Shown piece by piece: positions 53,401 through 64,000 of a stretch of DNA of 64,000 nt; the first letter of the stretch is position 1, and every line of letters starts with the position of its first letter. The DNA comes from Hybos culiciformis. Lineage: Eukaryota > Arthropoda > Insecta > Diptera > Hybotidae. Where the stretch lies: NCBI GenBank assembly GCA_964007475.1, contig OZ023274.1:10875376-10939375 (forward strand), given 5' to 3'. The translations under genes and the position numbers were made by a program. A model generated the notes under the pieces. The model saw nothing but the letters and a program-made list of their open reading frames with translations. It was not told the origin of the DNA and searched no databases.

Positions 53401-54118
53401 AAATAATGTGTAAAAATATTTTCAACAAAAACGTTTATAACTACTGGATTTTTTTTGTGTTTTTTTTTAAATAATTATTGAATTTTTATTTGAAATTTCA
53501 GGTGGTGAAATGTGTAGTTGTAAAAAAAATATTGGAATAGGTAATTTTAATATAAGCTTAATGGAATTTAATCGCAACCAAGTGTGTTATACATTTTGTG
53601 AGCATAATAGTATCACAATATCTGGATGTAGCCTGTGCACTAAAACTCCAAATACAACTAAAAAAACAACAACAACAACAAAAACTCCTGAACCTGACTG
53701 GGATAAAATATGGTAAGTAACTAATCACATTTTAAGCTACGCCCTGCACTCCAAATTTGGTGTAATGAAAAAAATTTTCAGCAACTACTTTAAAATTTAA
53801 ATAAACTATGGTTTTAATATTTGGATAAAAAAAAATTAACGTTCAGAAGTATGCACACCTTCATTTTTGTACATCAACAAACCATTTAGTAGATAGGTTA
53901 TTGAAAATTCATCTTTAAACTAAAATCTAAAGCATTTAACAACGTGTTTGAGAAATAATTGTTATGTCGATAGTCGTTTTAGTATCCAAATGTATAGCAT
54001 CGAAATTTATTTGAATCAAATTAATTTTATTGCATTATTTTTTATTTCCAGTAAATCCTTATGTGCCACAGGAGATGGTGGAGCTTTGTGTAACTGTGAC
54101 AAGCCGCCTTTCTTTTAA
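50104..54118 (+). CDS. Secreted cysteine-module protein, 4 exons, 270 aa, unrecognised
   Basis: Exons 50104-50495, 52717-52859, 53502-53712 and 54052-54118; all introns are GT-AG, total 813 nt. Residues 1-24 form a signal peptide (hydrophobic ILIILLVTILF, cut likely after AHG). Residues 25-120 are polar and Asn-rich without Cys. From 126 there are 16 cysteines in four modules, each opening [V/I]-C-x2-[L/F]-C (C126/C130, C170/C174, C207/C211, C249/C253) and closing with a second Cys pair, usually after Gly-Gly: C139/C145, C183/C185, C221/C224, C262/C264. Modules 3 and 4 are joined by a Thr/Lys-rich mucin-like linker (225-243). KDKR at 163-166 could be a convertase site. The end reads CNCDKPPFF. 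I infer an extracellular, disulfide-rich protein and do not know its function. AATAAA lies 61 nt after the stop codon. Confidence 0.85.
50496..52716 (+). other. Cysteine-module gene intron 1
   Basis: 2.2 kb, A/T-rich. It holds a small inverted-ended segment at 51908-52021, listed separately; no other exon seen. Confidence 0.82.
51908..52021. repeat. Short element with inverted ends, related to 38088
   Basis: A 114-bp segment starting CGTCGGTTG and ending CAACCGACG, exact 9-bp inverted ends. Inside, from 51923, it matches the fragment at 38088-38150 over about 45 bp. No target duplication is visible. It is probably a MITE remnant. Confidence 0.45.
52717..52859 (+). CDS. Cysteine-module gene exon 2 (residues 131-179)
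   Basis: Encodes AALGGPACYGSQNC, finishing module 1, an acidic/basic spacer with KDKR, and DVICDNLCKYQLG, starting module 2. Acceptor TTTCAG, donor GTAAGT. Confidence 0.87.
52860..53501 (+). other. Cysteine-module gene intron 2
   Basis: 642 bp, A/T-rich; nothing else seen. Confidence 0.85.
53502..53712 (+). CDS. Cysteine-module gene exon 3 (residues 179-249)
   Basis: Encodes GGEMCSCKKN closing module 2, module 3 (QVCYTFCEHN ... ISGCSLC), and the Thr-rich linker NTTKKTTTTTKTPEP. It ends DWDKI plus two bases of Cys before GTAAGT. Confidence 0.87.
53713..54051 (+). other. Cysteine-module gene intron 3
   Basis: 339 bp with acceptor TTTCCAG; nothing else seen. Confidence 0.85.
54052..54118 (+). 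CDS. Cysteine-module gene exon 4 (residues 249-270)
   Basis: Short last exon completing C249, then KSLCATGDGGALCNCDKPPF, F and TAA. It repeats the C-x3-C ... GG-x2-C-x-C pattern of module 2 almost exactly, which confirms the splice. Confidence 0.87.
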
Positions 54119-54178
54119 AATAATCTTTAAAAAAATAATTGATACTATTTTTTTTCGTGATTACACGGAGATTACCTA

Positions 54179-54184
54179 AATAAA
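54179..54184 (+). terminator. Poly(A) signal of the cysteine-module gene
   Basis: AATAAA 61 nt after the stop codon, followed by a T-rich stretch (CGTCTTTTTTCTTTTT) about 25 nt further on. Confidence 0.6.
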
Positions 54185-55665
54185 ACTACATATTTTTCAT
54201 TCATAAATTCGTCTTTTTTCTTTTTATACGTACAATCATCATATTAATCAATAAATTGTGAAATGGATAAAACTTACAAATAAAAAATATTAATATTTTT
54301 GTGTGTAAATAAATAGTATTATTTTTTTTAAGGATGTGAAAATTTCTTTGAGTGCGACGAAATACTTAATATTTTCTTTAATTTTTTTTTTTTCGAAATA
54401 ATTTCTAAGCCAGCAAGCACCATGTGTGACTTCAAACTACAATTACTGAATGAATTGTTATGATTTATGAATATAACATAATTAAAGAACATTTAAAAAA
54501 TTTAGTTCAGTTACATATTAATAATTTTAATTTACAATGTTATTATGTTATCTTTTCTAATAGAAGTATAATAGTAAACATATTATATCAAACTATCGAT
54601 TTTTTGTTTCATAGTCTTAAAAAAAAAACTAAAGAAAATACAAAATATTTTATGCCCAATTTAAAATTGTACGAAATATCACATCATCTAATTTTATTTA
54701 TTTATTTTCTTTTTTTTTTTTCAATTTTAAGTTGTAGGTTCATGATTTATATTTATTTGTCTTTTATTTAGAGAAATTATAAAATCATAATTGAATTATA
54801 TGAAAAAAACATTTTTTTTTTAATAAAATTAATTTCCAAAATATAATTAAAAAAACAAATACTTTTAAGTATAAATAGAAGATGAAAATTAAAACAGTTA
54901 ATATGATAAGAATTATTAAAAAAAATTCCCTAAAATATCAATTAATTTAATTAAAAATTACAAGTGAAATTGTAATTTTGTAATATTTATTGTAAAATGC
55001 AAGAATGAGTGTAATAAGTTAGAAATGGAGTTAAATTTCTTTAACATAAAAAAAAATTAATAAATTTTTGTTTTTAACATTAAATACTATTTTGTAAATA
55101 TAAATTTTCAGTTCTGTTTTTATTAATTGTTGATATAATTTTATTTTTTATTTTTTGTAATAATCACATGTACAGTGTTGTTATATTAATAGTTAATAGT
55201 TTTGTAATTATTTTCATTACTTTGTGTAGGTACATTTTTGATTTAACTCTTATAATTTTATGACTTTGTGAATTTATCAAACAAAAACACAAAAGGGCTT
55301 CCAAAAATATATAAATTTAAAAAAAATTTAATAAATAAAGTAAAAAATTTAAATTTAATCAAATAATATATAAATTATAAATTTATATAATATATATATA
55401 TATATATTTCAAATCATACGCGAAATATAATGCAAGTATTAAAAAAAGTTTTTAGATTAGAAAAAGAAAAAAAAAATTGTAAATAAACTGTTTATTAAAA
55501 CAAGTTAAAGAAAAATTAAAAATTAATATTTCAACTATTATTTATTTTGAGAAGACTCTTTTTTTGGAACTTTAAAATATTGTACTAATATTTTAAAATA
55601 ATTTCTAAAAGTTTGTGAAAAATTTCGGCAAACAAATTCTTAAACATAAATACAAAATTTAGAAT

Positions 55666-55689
55666 ATAAGACTCTTACAAGAGTCTTAT
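55666..55689. repeat. Perfect 11-bp inverted repeat with 2-nt spacer
   Basis: ATAAGACTCTT, AC, then AAGAGTCTTAT. It is a short stem with no following T run, so it is not evidently a terminator. Confidence 0.9.
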
Positions 55690-58600
55690 AAGAATAAATG
55701 CGTTTTTTTAAAGAAATTACTTTGCACACATTATACAAATATTAAGTTTTTCAAAATAAATTATTTTAAAATATTTAGTATAATCAAAAGAGTAATTCGA
55801 TCTAAAATTCTGTCTTACTGTAACTTAAAATTTTTGAAATATTAAACAATTTAAATATCAGACTGCTTACTTTCTAATATCTAAATACATAGCTTTGTGT
55901 TGCTTTTCAAGACACTCACAAAGCTACATATAAATAAAATTTTTAAAACACTTCACTTTTTTTTAGATGTAAGATAACACAACATAATAACAATAATAAA
56001 AACTATAACTTCTCTTATCATTAAAATAATTATTTAGCAATTGTAAATCATACATATATAAAGTTTATTATTTGTGTATAATGAAAATGAAAAATAAAAT
56101 GTTTTAAATATATTCACAGATACTTTAATTATAAATAAGATAATTATAAATTATATAAGTAATAATATTTAAAAATTAAAATAAAAATAACTCAAACATA
56201 TAAATAAATTTCATTGAGAAAAGTCTCTGAATAAAAATGTAAACAAGAAGTATTTTTCTTTAATCAGTCTCGAATATTATTATAAAACAATTGATTGATT
56301 GATTGTTTATTTATATGTACCTTATATAATAAGAAGAAGAAGAAACTTAGCTGTGACTGACAATAAATAAATTAGTAAAAACAAAGTTAAAAGTTGCATT
56401 TCGTAAAATAATAAATAAGATTTTGATTAATTTTTAATCCTTTACCCATAATTATTTAATCCTTTACTTTTATTTTAAGTATGTCCCTGTCTTTCTTTAA
56501 TATTTTGTTTAAGCTGATTTATTTACATTTAAATTTTATTTTATGATATTTATTTTTACAATTTTAATTTTTACTGAAAGATTTCTTTTTTAATGAATTT
56601 ATCTTTGTTTACCAAGTCAGCTGACATGGTTAGCAAAGTTTATTTTTTATAACTTTCTCATTGGAATCCTTTTATTTAAACAGAAATGCAGCTTTAATTG
56701 TATTAAAGTATAAAATATAAGTAAACTTAATATATTATAATCAATTTAGTAAAAATTAGTTGAAATTATTATGGTAAACAAAATCAACAAATTTTTGTTA
56801 AAATAAAAGGTAAATAATTTTAGAAGAACATCAAATTAACAAAAATTATTGAAATAATAAATAAAAGTATCATAAATATGTGTAAATAGAAGTTATTTGA
56901 AATGAAATAAATCAAATTATTAACATTTCAGAAATATTATTCAATGATACAAGTAGGTATAATAATAACAATAATAATACAAGATATAATAACTGATTCC
57001 TGAATCCTGGCATGTAGTTTTGTGACCTAAAGTTGGAAATATATTTACCTTTGAAGTGAATACAGTAAAATCTAAGGAATTAATTAAATAAATAAATTAA
57101 TATGATTCGTTTTAACTGGCGATTTTCATTATATATTTATATTGTCTTTAATTTTAAAAATTTTATGCACACCAATAAATTAATTTGACAAAAAAAAAAA
57201 AGATAAAGTATAAGTAAATTGTTGTAGGTGTATACTTGCTGTAATATAAATTTAATTTGCAAACATCCAAAATATCAATATAAGTTTTTGATTATAACTT
57301 GCACTTTATACAGTCTGGAGAATTCTTTAACATCAGAATAAAGAGAATATTGTTTGAATTTGAAATAACAGATAAATGAAGGGGAATATACTAATAACGT
57401 AATAACCAACAATTAAATCTCAAAAATTTCTTAAATCTTAATAGATTAAAAGTTAGATTTATTTTTAGGCCGTTTAAATAATGATTTTATTTTAAAATTA
57501 TACAATCTCGTATTTTTTGGAATTAAAGATTGATAAATATTATAGATACGAGTTTATCCATAAATTAAGATTTCTAAGTTGACGAACATTTTAAACGAGA
57601 AAGTTTCACTTAGTTTTTAGGTTGCAGTATAATAAGTTAAATTCATTTGGATCTGATTCAATAATTTCATTCAAAAATTAAATTATTTATTATACTTGAA
57701 ATTTAAAGATCTGAGAAGCGAAGACTAGTTAAATTAACCTGGCAAGATCTGATAAATACTACTAGATAAATACTTTTTTATCTAATTAAAAAGAAAATAT
57801 GGAATTGAATTAAATAAAGCACAACTTACGCTTACTTATACTTTAGATTAGAATCAATATTAAAAAAAATGATAAGCATCAAAATCTATGTACAATAATG
57901 TATCTAATAATAAAATTTTTGATTTTTGGAAAACAACTTAATGCAATAAGTTAAAGAGTTAAAGTTTAATTGTTATCTTAATATTGCCTATAAAAAAGAA
58001 TTATATAATATGCAATAAATGTATCTTATTAAATATGTGGTAAATGTTGTACAAAAAAATATTAAAATTAGAAGTATACACTTTAAAAAAAAATGTTTTA
58101 TTGTGTTTAATAAATTAACTACACATCATCTTATTTTTTATGTTAATGAAGGCAGCAGTTTATTTGAAATGTATGAAATATCCTTTATTGAAATTCTAAT
58201 ATCTTTCTTGCACATATTTCTTTTAATAGAATGAATTTTCTGTATAGGTTTATTTGAATTTGTTTCTGTATTTCATATCTTATAGGTTTTCTTCAACAAA
58301 ATTCTCTTTAAATTTCTTGAAGAAAATGTTGCGCAACATTATTTACTAGAAACTGTTCTCCATGGAAGTAACAATTTGTTTAAAAAAATGTACAAATCAA
58401 CACTAAAGTTTCATACATAATCATAATTCTCTACCATTTAATAAAAATCAATAATTAAACAATAAATGATTTATTCCGATGCTGGCAATGAAAAGTTTAA
58501 TTTTTAACACTATTTACTATATTAATTTAGATGTTTTTAAAGTCAAATGGATACAGCACGATTTATTTATGGTAATATTTTATTGAATTTCGTTTCAGAT

Positions 58601-59790
58601 TTGTCCAGTTATCAAAAGATTCTCTAAAACTAAAATATTTCTAACTATTGCTCGTTAAATTTATGTCTAATAAGTACTTTTTAACTTAAAAAACTATGAT
58701 GATAAAAAGAACTACATATTATTGATAGAATTTTTAGAAATGAATCCGTAATTATTATTATTACCAACTTACGTCATATTTTATATTGAAACAATATAGA
58801 AATTAGAAATGAATCTAAGTATGTAGAATATTCGTATTTATTATATTAATAAATGCTAAGAGACAGTATTTAATTTCAGCAATGAAGTATTCTCTTAATT
58901 AAAGTTATTTTTCTGAATATTCTAAAAATTAATTCAACTACCTACCCATGTATATAAAAAATATTTTTTCATACAATAATATTAAATTTTCGTTTGAAAT
59001 GTCAGTTGAGATACTTTCATTAGAAATATTATTAGTATTTTCAAAATCATAAAACAATTTTTAAATAACTTCAAAAACTGTATTAAAACTTTTTTAAAAA
59101 ATTTCATAAAATAAAAAGTTTATAAATTATGATTGAAAAATAAATTTTGAGATTGAATTATTGAGATTGAGAAAAGCTTTTTTTTTAAAGAATATATTGA
59201 AGAAAAGCTTTTTAGAATCCATAAAAAATATTTTTCTCCTTAAATATTCTCGCATTCCATTACTTCTTGTCTTATTATATTTATTCAAACACATTAACAT
59301 TATAAGAACCTTCAAACAAAAATTCTGATTAAAATAAGTAAAATTAATTTTTTTTATTGTTTTAATAATAAGAATTTGATAAAATTTGAATCTCTTAATA
59401 ATTCAATTAAAAAAGTGATATTTTAATGATAATATTCCATACTAATATCTGTTGTATGTAATAAGACTTTTAAACAGTATCTTATCTTATAATGATTTTA
59501 TATTCAGATTAAAATTTTGAAACACACAAAAAACAAACGTTATATCTTAATACAAGATACATCTGATTGAATATCTTTTTTATTTAATACTAACTCGTTC
59601 AATACTAAAATATCTGATAATCTCTAATGAATAAAGAAAAGAAAATTTGCCGAAGATATGAATTGAATCAAGAATATGTTTAGTTTGCTTTAATTAATTT
59701 CAATATGTGATGAGTATCTACATTTTTGTTTGGACTTTTCCCTGCAGCCGTTCGTGAAGCTATTACATTACTGAGTTTGTTAATAGGAAA

Positions 59791-59833
59791 AGATACAGTG
59801 ACTGTCAAAAAAAAAGATACAGTGACTGTCAAA
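59791..59833. repeat. Direct duplication AGATACAGTGACTGTCAAA
   Basis: Two copies 24 bp apart separated by an A run. The sequence just downstream (GTGACCGACTATTGAGCC) is less A/T-rich than its surroundings and may be a remnant of a mobile element. Confidence 0.8.
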
Positions 59834-60000
59834 GTGACCGACTATTGAGCCTAACTTCGGTACATCCACCCTATATATCAACATTTAAATACATTTAAAG
59901 TAAACATATTATATGTTTAGAGGGTATCTCTTGAAAAAATTTTTTGTGTATAATAACTAAACATAATAATACAAAAAAAAAAAATCTAAATATAGAAAAA

Positions 60001-61330
60001 AATAATAAGTAAAAAAAAAAGTTTACAATTCCGTCACATATAAAGTTTTTCGCTCTCATGCGGTGTACATAAAATTTTATTTGTGCGATCCAAAGTTATT
60101 CGCGAAGATACAAAAATTTATTATTATTATTTTTTTTCAATATTATTTCAAAAAAAAAAAAATATAATTTTAATAAGAACTAATTAATTTTTATAATCAA
60201 AAAGAATTTTTTAAATAATCAATTTTTAAATAAAAAAAATAAATAAATAAATTTATTAAAATTTTTTATTATTTATATTTTTTATTTTTTATTTTAAATA
60301 ACTTAATTTGCAAAAAATAATTTGCAAGAAAAAAAAAAGTAAGTCGAACTAAAAAAAAAAAAAATAATAATTACAAGTAAAACAAATTAAAAAAAAAAAA
60401 AAGCAAAAAAAAACATTAAAATTTTTAGACAGAAAAAAAATATAGGCGCCGCCGCCGGTTTATTAAAAAAAAAGTTTTTTTTTTTTTTCTGTTTTCAATT
60501 TAACCGTGCTGTGTGTGGTTTTTTAAGTAAAAAAAAAAAAAAAACTTTTATATGTTTAATTTTTTCTTTCTTTCTGTCATTTTCCATGCAAAAATATTTT
60601 TGCATCTTTTTTTTGTTCAAATACCTTAGCTAGGTAAAAATTAAATTTAAATATTTTTCTTCATGATTTTATCTTTTGTTTTTTAATTTTCCACACAATA
60701 GCAAAAAAAAAAATAAAAGTAATTTCCAGAAATTTGCCAAAAAATTCTACAAAAAAAAAGATACTCTTCTATAGGTATACCTATACCTAATCTTGTCAAA
60801 AAAGTTAAGTTTAAAAAAAAAACAAAATGTAAATAAAATCGAAAAACTAAAAGATTTAAAGTGGGTGTTGTTGTTTTTTTCCTTGCTGAGTTTGAGTATT
60901 AAAAAAAAATTATAATAATGACAAAAATAAAAATTTTATATTGTTTCTTTTCAACTTAATTATTATTATTATTATTATTATTTTTTTAATTTATTTCTTT
61001 TGTTATCAGAGGTTATTTTTATTAATTTATTTACTTTTTTTTATGTATGATTTTTGTATATTTTGTTTTTCATAATTAAAAATTTTTGATAGATTTTTGT
61101 TCATTGTCTGGATTGAAAAAATAATAATAATAATAATATTGTGGTATAATTTTTTTTTTTTAATTTTTTTTTTTTAATTATAACAACAAAGAAATTTATT
61201 ATAAATTTTTGGAAAAAAAAAATTTTTTTTTTTGCCACCCCTTTTCACCCTATAATTAAATTTGGTGGACTGCACAACCTTTTACATATATATAGTTCTA
61301 AACTTTTGAAAAAAAAAAAAAAAAATTAAA
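60001..61330. promoter_or_regulatory. Homopolymer-rich tract with a GC-rich spot; possible distant 5' end
   Basis: Dense A and T runs resemble the tract around the S6k 5' end. GGCGCCGCCGCCGG at 60445-60458 stands out sharply, as do CGCTCTCATGCGGTGTACAT (60051-60070) and GCGATCC...TTCGCGAAG (60085-60105). A donor-like AAGTAAGTCG occurs near 60338-60347. It could be the promoter and non-coding first exon of a gene continuing past the window. No coding sequence supports this. Confidence 0.2.
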
Positions 61331-64000
61331 AACAAAACAAAATTGATAATCATAAGAATTCTTTTTATTTTAATTTAATTTTTTCAATATGAACTTTGGA
61401 ACAGCGTTCTAATTTGAGAATATAATGTTTTGTTTTTTCTTCTTTCAATTTTTGAATTTGAAAAAAAAAAAAGAGTTTTTCTACCCGAATAATCTTCAAC
61501 AAGGGCTTTAACTAACTATTCATGATTTTAAATGATTTTAAATGTCTTATACATAATGTTGAACTTGGAAAATTCTATAACAGAAAATGAATAACGTTGA
61601 TAAAATAAACCATTTGGAAAATCAATATTGCTTTTAAAGATTCATAATGTAAAAATAGTTTAAAACTTTTTTCTGTTTAACTCTCTAGTTATAACCTTCA
61701 AAAAAAATTTCCTATCAAATTTGAAAATTTATCATTTGGAAATTTAGTATGTATATAAAATTTAGTATATAAATTTAGTATATAAATATATAAAATTCTA
61801 TATGATATAATATTCTGTTTTGCATAAAAAATTACAGTGTCTATTTTATAAGCTAAATTGTATATCATTGTGGAAAAACAAATTAAAATAAAACGTATAT
61901 TTTCTTATTTTTGTTGAAATTACAGATAAAACTTAATAGAAAATAAAATGATGGTTAAATAAATGTAAATGCTTGAGCGCTTTCAAACAATATGTCTAAA
62001 GGTTAACTCTATCTATGCAGAATTTATTTGATTACAAAGAAAGCAGTTTAGCAAAAGATAAGTTAGTTTGACTTGAACCTATTCTAAGCCAGCAGTAAGA
62101 GATATCAAGTTAAAGTTAAATACACATTATTGTCTTATATATACATTATATTCATACTACTAATTATCAATAATCACTACTATACTCGAAATCCATTTGA
62201 AAATAATTTTAATTGATTAGGGAAAGTTCTTGTTGTAAAATTTTTATAAATTTTGAAGATGACCAATTGAACACTTTAATCAAAAATTGAAAAAAAAATT
62301 ATTATTTCTTTGAATTCAACAAAAAAATTTAAAAATCAGTTCAAAAGTGATGAGGTTTGAATGGACATAATGTTGCCGATTTATAATACAATAACTCTAC
62401 TTTCATGCTGCGCTGTCATAGATTCAATGACTGTTAAATTGGAGTTAATTAATTTTTCAATATTAGGTTCTTTATATGGAAGAAGGATTAAAAAAAAAAA
62501 TGTTTACCCTATTTAACATCCTTGAAAAAGAATTGTTTAAAGTTTTAGAAACACCCCAAACTGTGTTATGTGTACTTGTGTTGTTAAAATGTTAAAATTA
62601 AAAAAAAAAAAATCGATATTATAAATCTTGATGAAATAATTATGTTCATGTGGGATACATTTAAAATCATATAAAATTACATTTGGTTATATGACTGTGA
62701 CATTTCCGTGTTAAAAATATTAATAATAACGAGAAATTGCATTGAAAGTAACTAATTTCTTAATTATATTCTTGTATGCTAATTTTTCTTTTATATTATA
62801 TTTAGCTATAAAGACTAAAAAGACACATCCGATTCCGAAATTAAGAAATTAATGGCTTTTAATATGGAAAATTATTGATAACAAAGAAAAGCAAGCTTTA
62901 AAAGAGCGCTAAGAAGAGCAAATGAATTAGATTCTTAAGATTTTATTTTAAATTCTTTGACCAGATTAATTCAAGGAATGATTTGCCTTTAATTTTTTTA
63001 TAACTAAAACATTATTTAAGTTGATGTACACGAAATCCTAGAAATTTCATAAAATTAGAGTCGAATCATGACATCAAGACATTAAAAAAAAAGACTAACT
63101 TTAATAATCAATATTTTCTACAAACTCCCTAATGTTAAAATCCTAAAATGTTGTATGTATTGAAACCATAAAGCTGAAGAAGAAAATGAACAACATCAAA
63201 ATTAAAAAATATTATATACATTTATGTATATGAAAAAAGAATCACGCAATATATTCAGGAAATAAGAAGGATGAGGATATATTTTCATTCAGAAGTCAAA
63301 TTCTAGAAAGTATTCTTCAAGAAATAATATGAATTTTTATTATACAATATTTAAAAGTGTTGAAACGATATACATTCAAAAATTAGGTCCTTAAAAGAAG
63401 AAAAAAATTTGTCCTTTTTTTTTCTATTTTTATACTGGAAAAATCGGAAAAATCAATTTTCCTTCTTTGTTTTTTTTTTTTTTTTTTGGTTATGCATTAT
63501 TGTTATTTAAAGTTAAAAGACGAACATTTTACTTGACATGAAATAAATATTTTTTTTTTAATTAAAAAAAAGAAAAAAATATAAAAAATAAATAAAAAAA
63601 AAAGTGTGGTCTTTTTTTTTGCAATCAAAGTCCTGCAAAAGGTAAATAAAATAATAAGAAAACTAATTTTCTAGGAAAAACTTAAATGCATAAATTTTCC
63701 GGCAACTTTTAAAATTTTATGTAATGGTAATATTTCTCTACATGTACATCGAGACGTCAAGTTTTGGTTAGCAATGTTTGGTACGAAATTATTCATGTTA
63801 AAACCATGGAAATAATTTTTTCTTATTTTCGGCAATAATAATGCAGATAACATTATAATAAGATTAGTTTTTGAAAATTTAAATAAGTGATAGCCGGTGA
63901 TTAGATAGAGTGATTGGCATGTATAAGAATATATAGTAATGGGAATAAAATGTTTTCAAAACTCCCAAGGCAAGGAGCCCATTAACTTTTAATAAATAAT
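61331..64000. other. A/T-rich region to the window end
   Basis: Nothing recognisable on either strand; short open frames only. Confidence 0.6.

Larger units (their letters stand above)
54185..60000. other. Gene-poor A/T-rich region
   Basis: No gene found. Noted items: an inverted repeat at 55666-55689 (ATAAGACTCTT and its complement, 2-nt spacer), a (TA)n run near 55385-55407, an AAG run near 56330, and a duplicated AGATACAGTGACTGTCAAA at 59791 and 59815. The few open frames are K/I/F/N-rich chance translations. Confidence 0.65.

Overview
The window is very AT-rich eukaryotic DNA from an insect. Short spliced coding exons sit in long A/T-rich introns, and two genes are recognised by close resemblance to insect proteins I know. 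I did not compute composition, and I cannot place the species below 'insect' from sequence alone.

Layout. (1) 1-14.9 kb, + strand: an apparently complete S6k gene (ribosomal protein S6 kinase, p70 type), rebuilt as 11 coding exons giving 479 aa. Its 10 kb first intron is a repeat landscape. It holds a roughly 1.6 kb unit present almost three times, bounded by tRNA-Ile-derived elements, then a 134-bp tandem array and a 235-bp foldback. (2) 14.9-17.5 kb: AT-rich DNA between two converging genes. (3) 17.5-36.6 kb, - strand: an apparently complete glutamate decarboxylase gene (Gad1), seven coding exons, 510 aa, with introns up to 7.7 kb and probably a further non-coding 5' exon. A long intronic hairpin lies just after its first coding exon. 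(4) 36.6-50 kb: upstream DNA with a decayed hAT transposon that has an 8-bp target duplication, a foldback element flanked by a 9-bp direct repeat, and one possible orphan exon. (5) 50.1-54.2 kb, + strand: a four-exon gene for a secreted 270-aa protein with 16 cysteines in four similar modules, which I do not recognise. (6) 54.2-64 kb: no gene found; simple A/T repeats and one small GC-rich spot near 60.45 kb.

The three genes are not an operon or an evident functional cluster. S6k acts in TOR growth signalling, Gad1 makes GABA in neurons, and the third is probably extracellular. The observations most worth following are the crossover-hybrid tRNA-like junctions in S6k intron 1, the Gad1 intronic hairpin whose pairing is better on the gene's own strand, and the cysteine-module protein.
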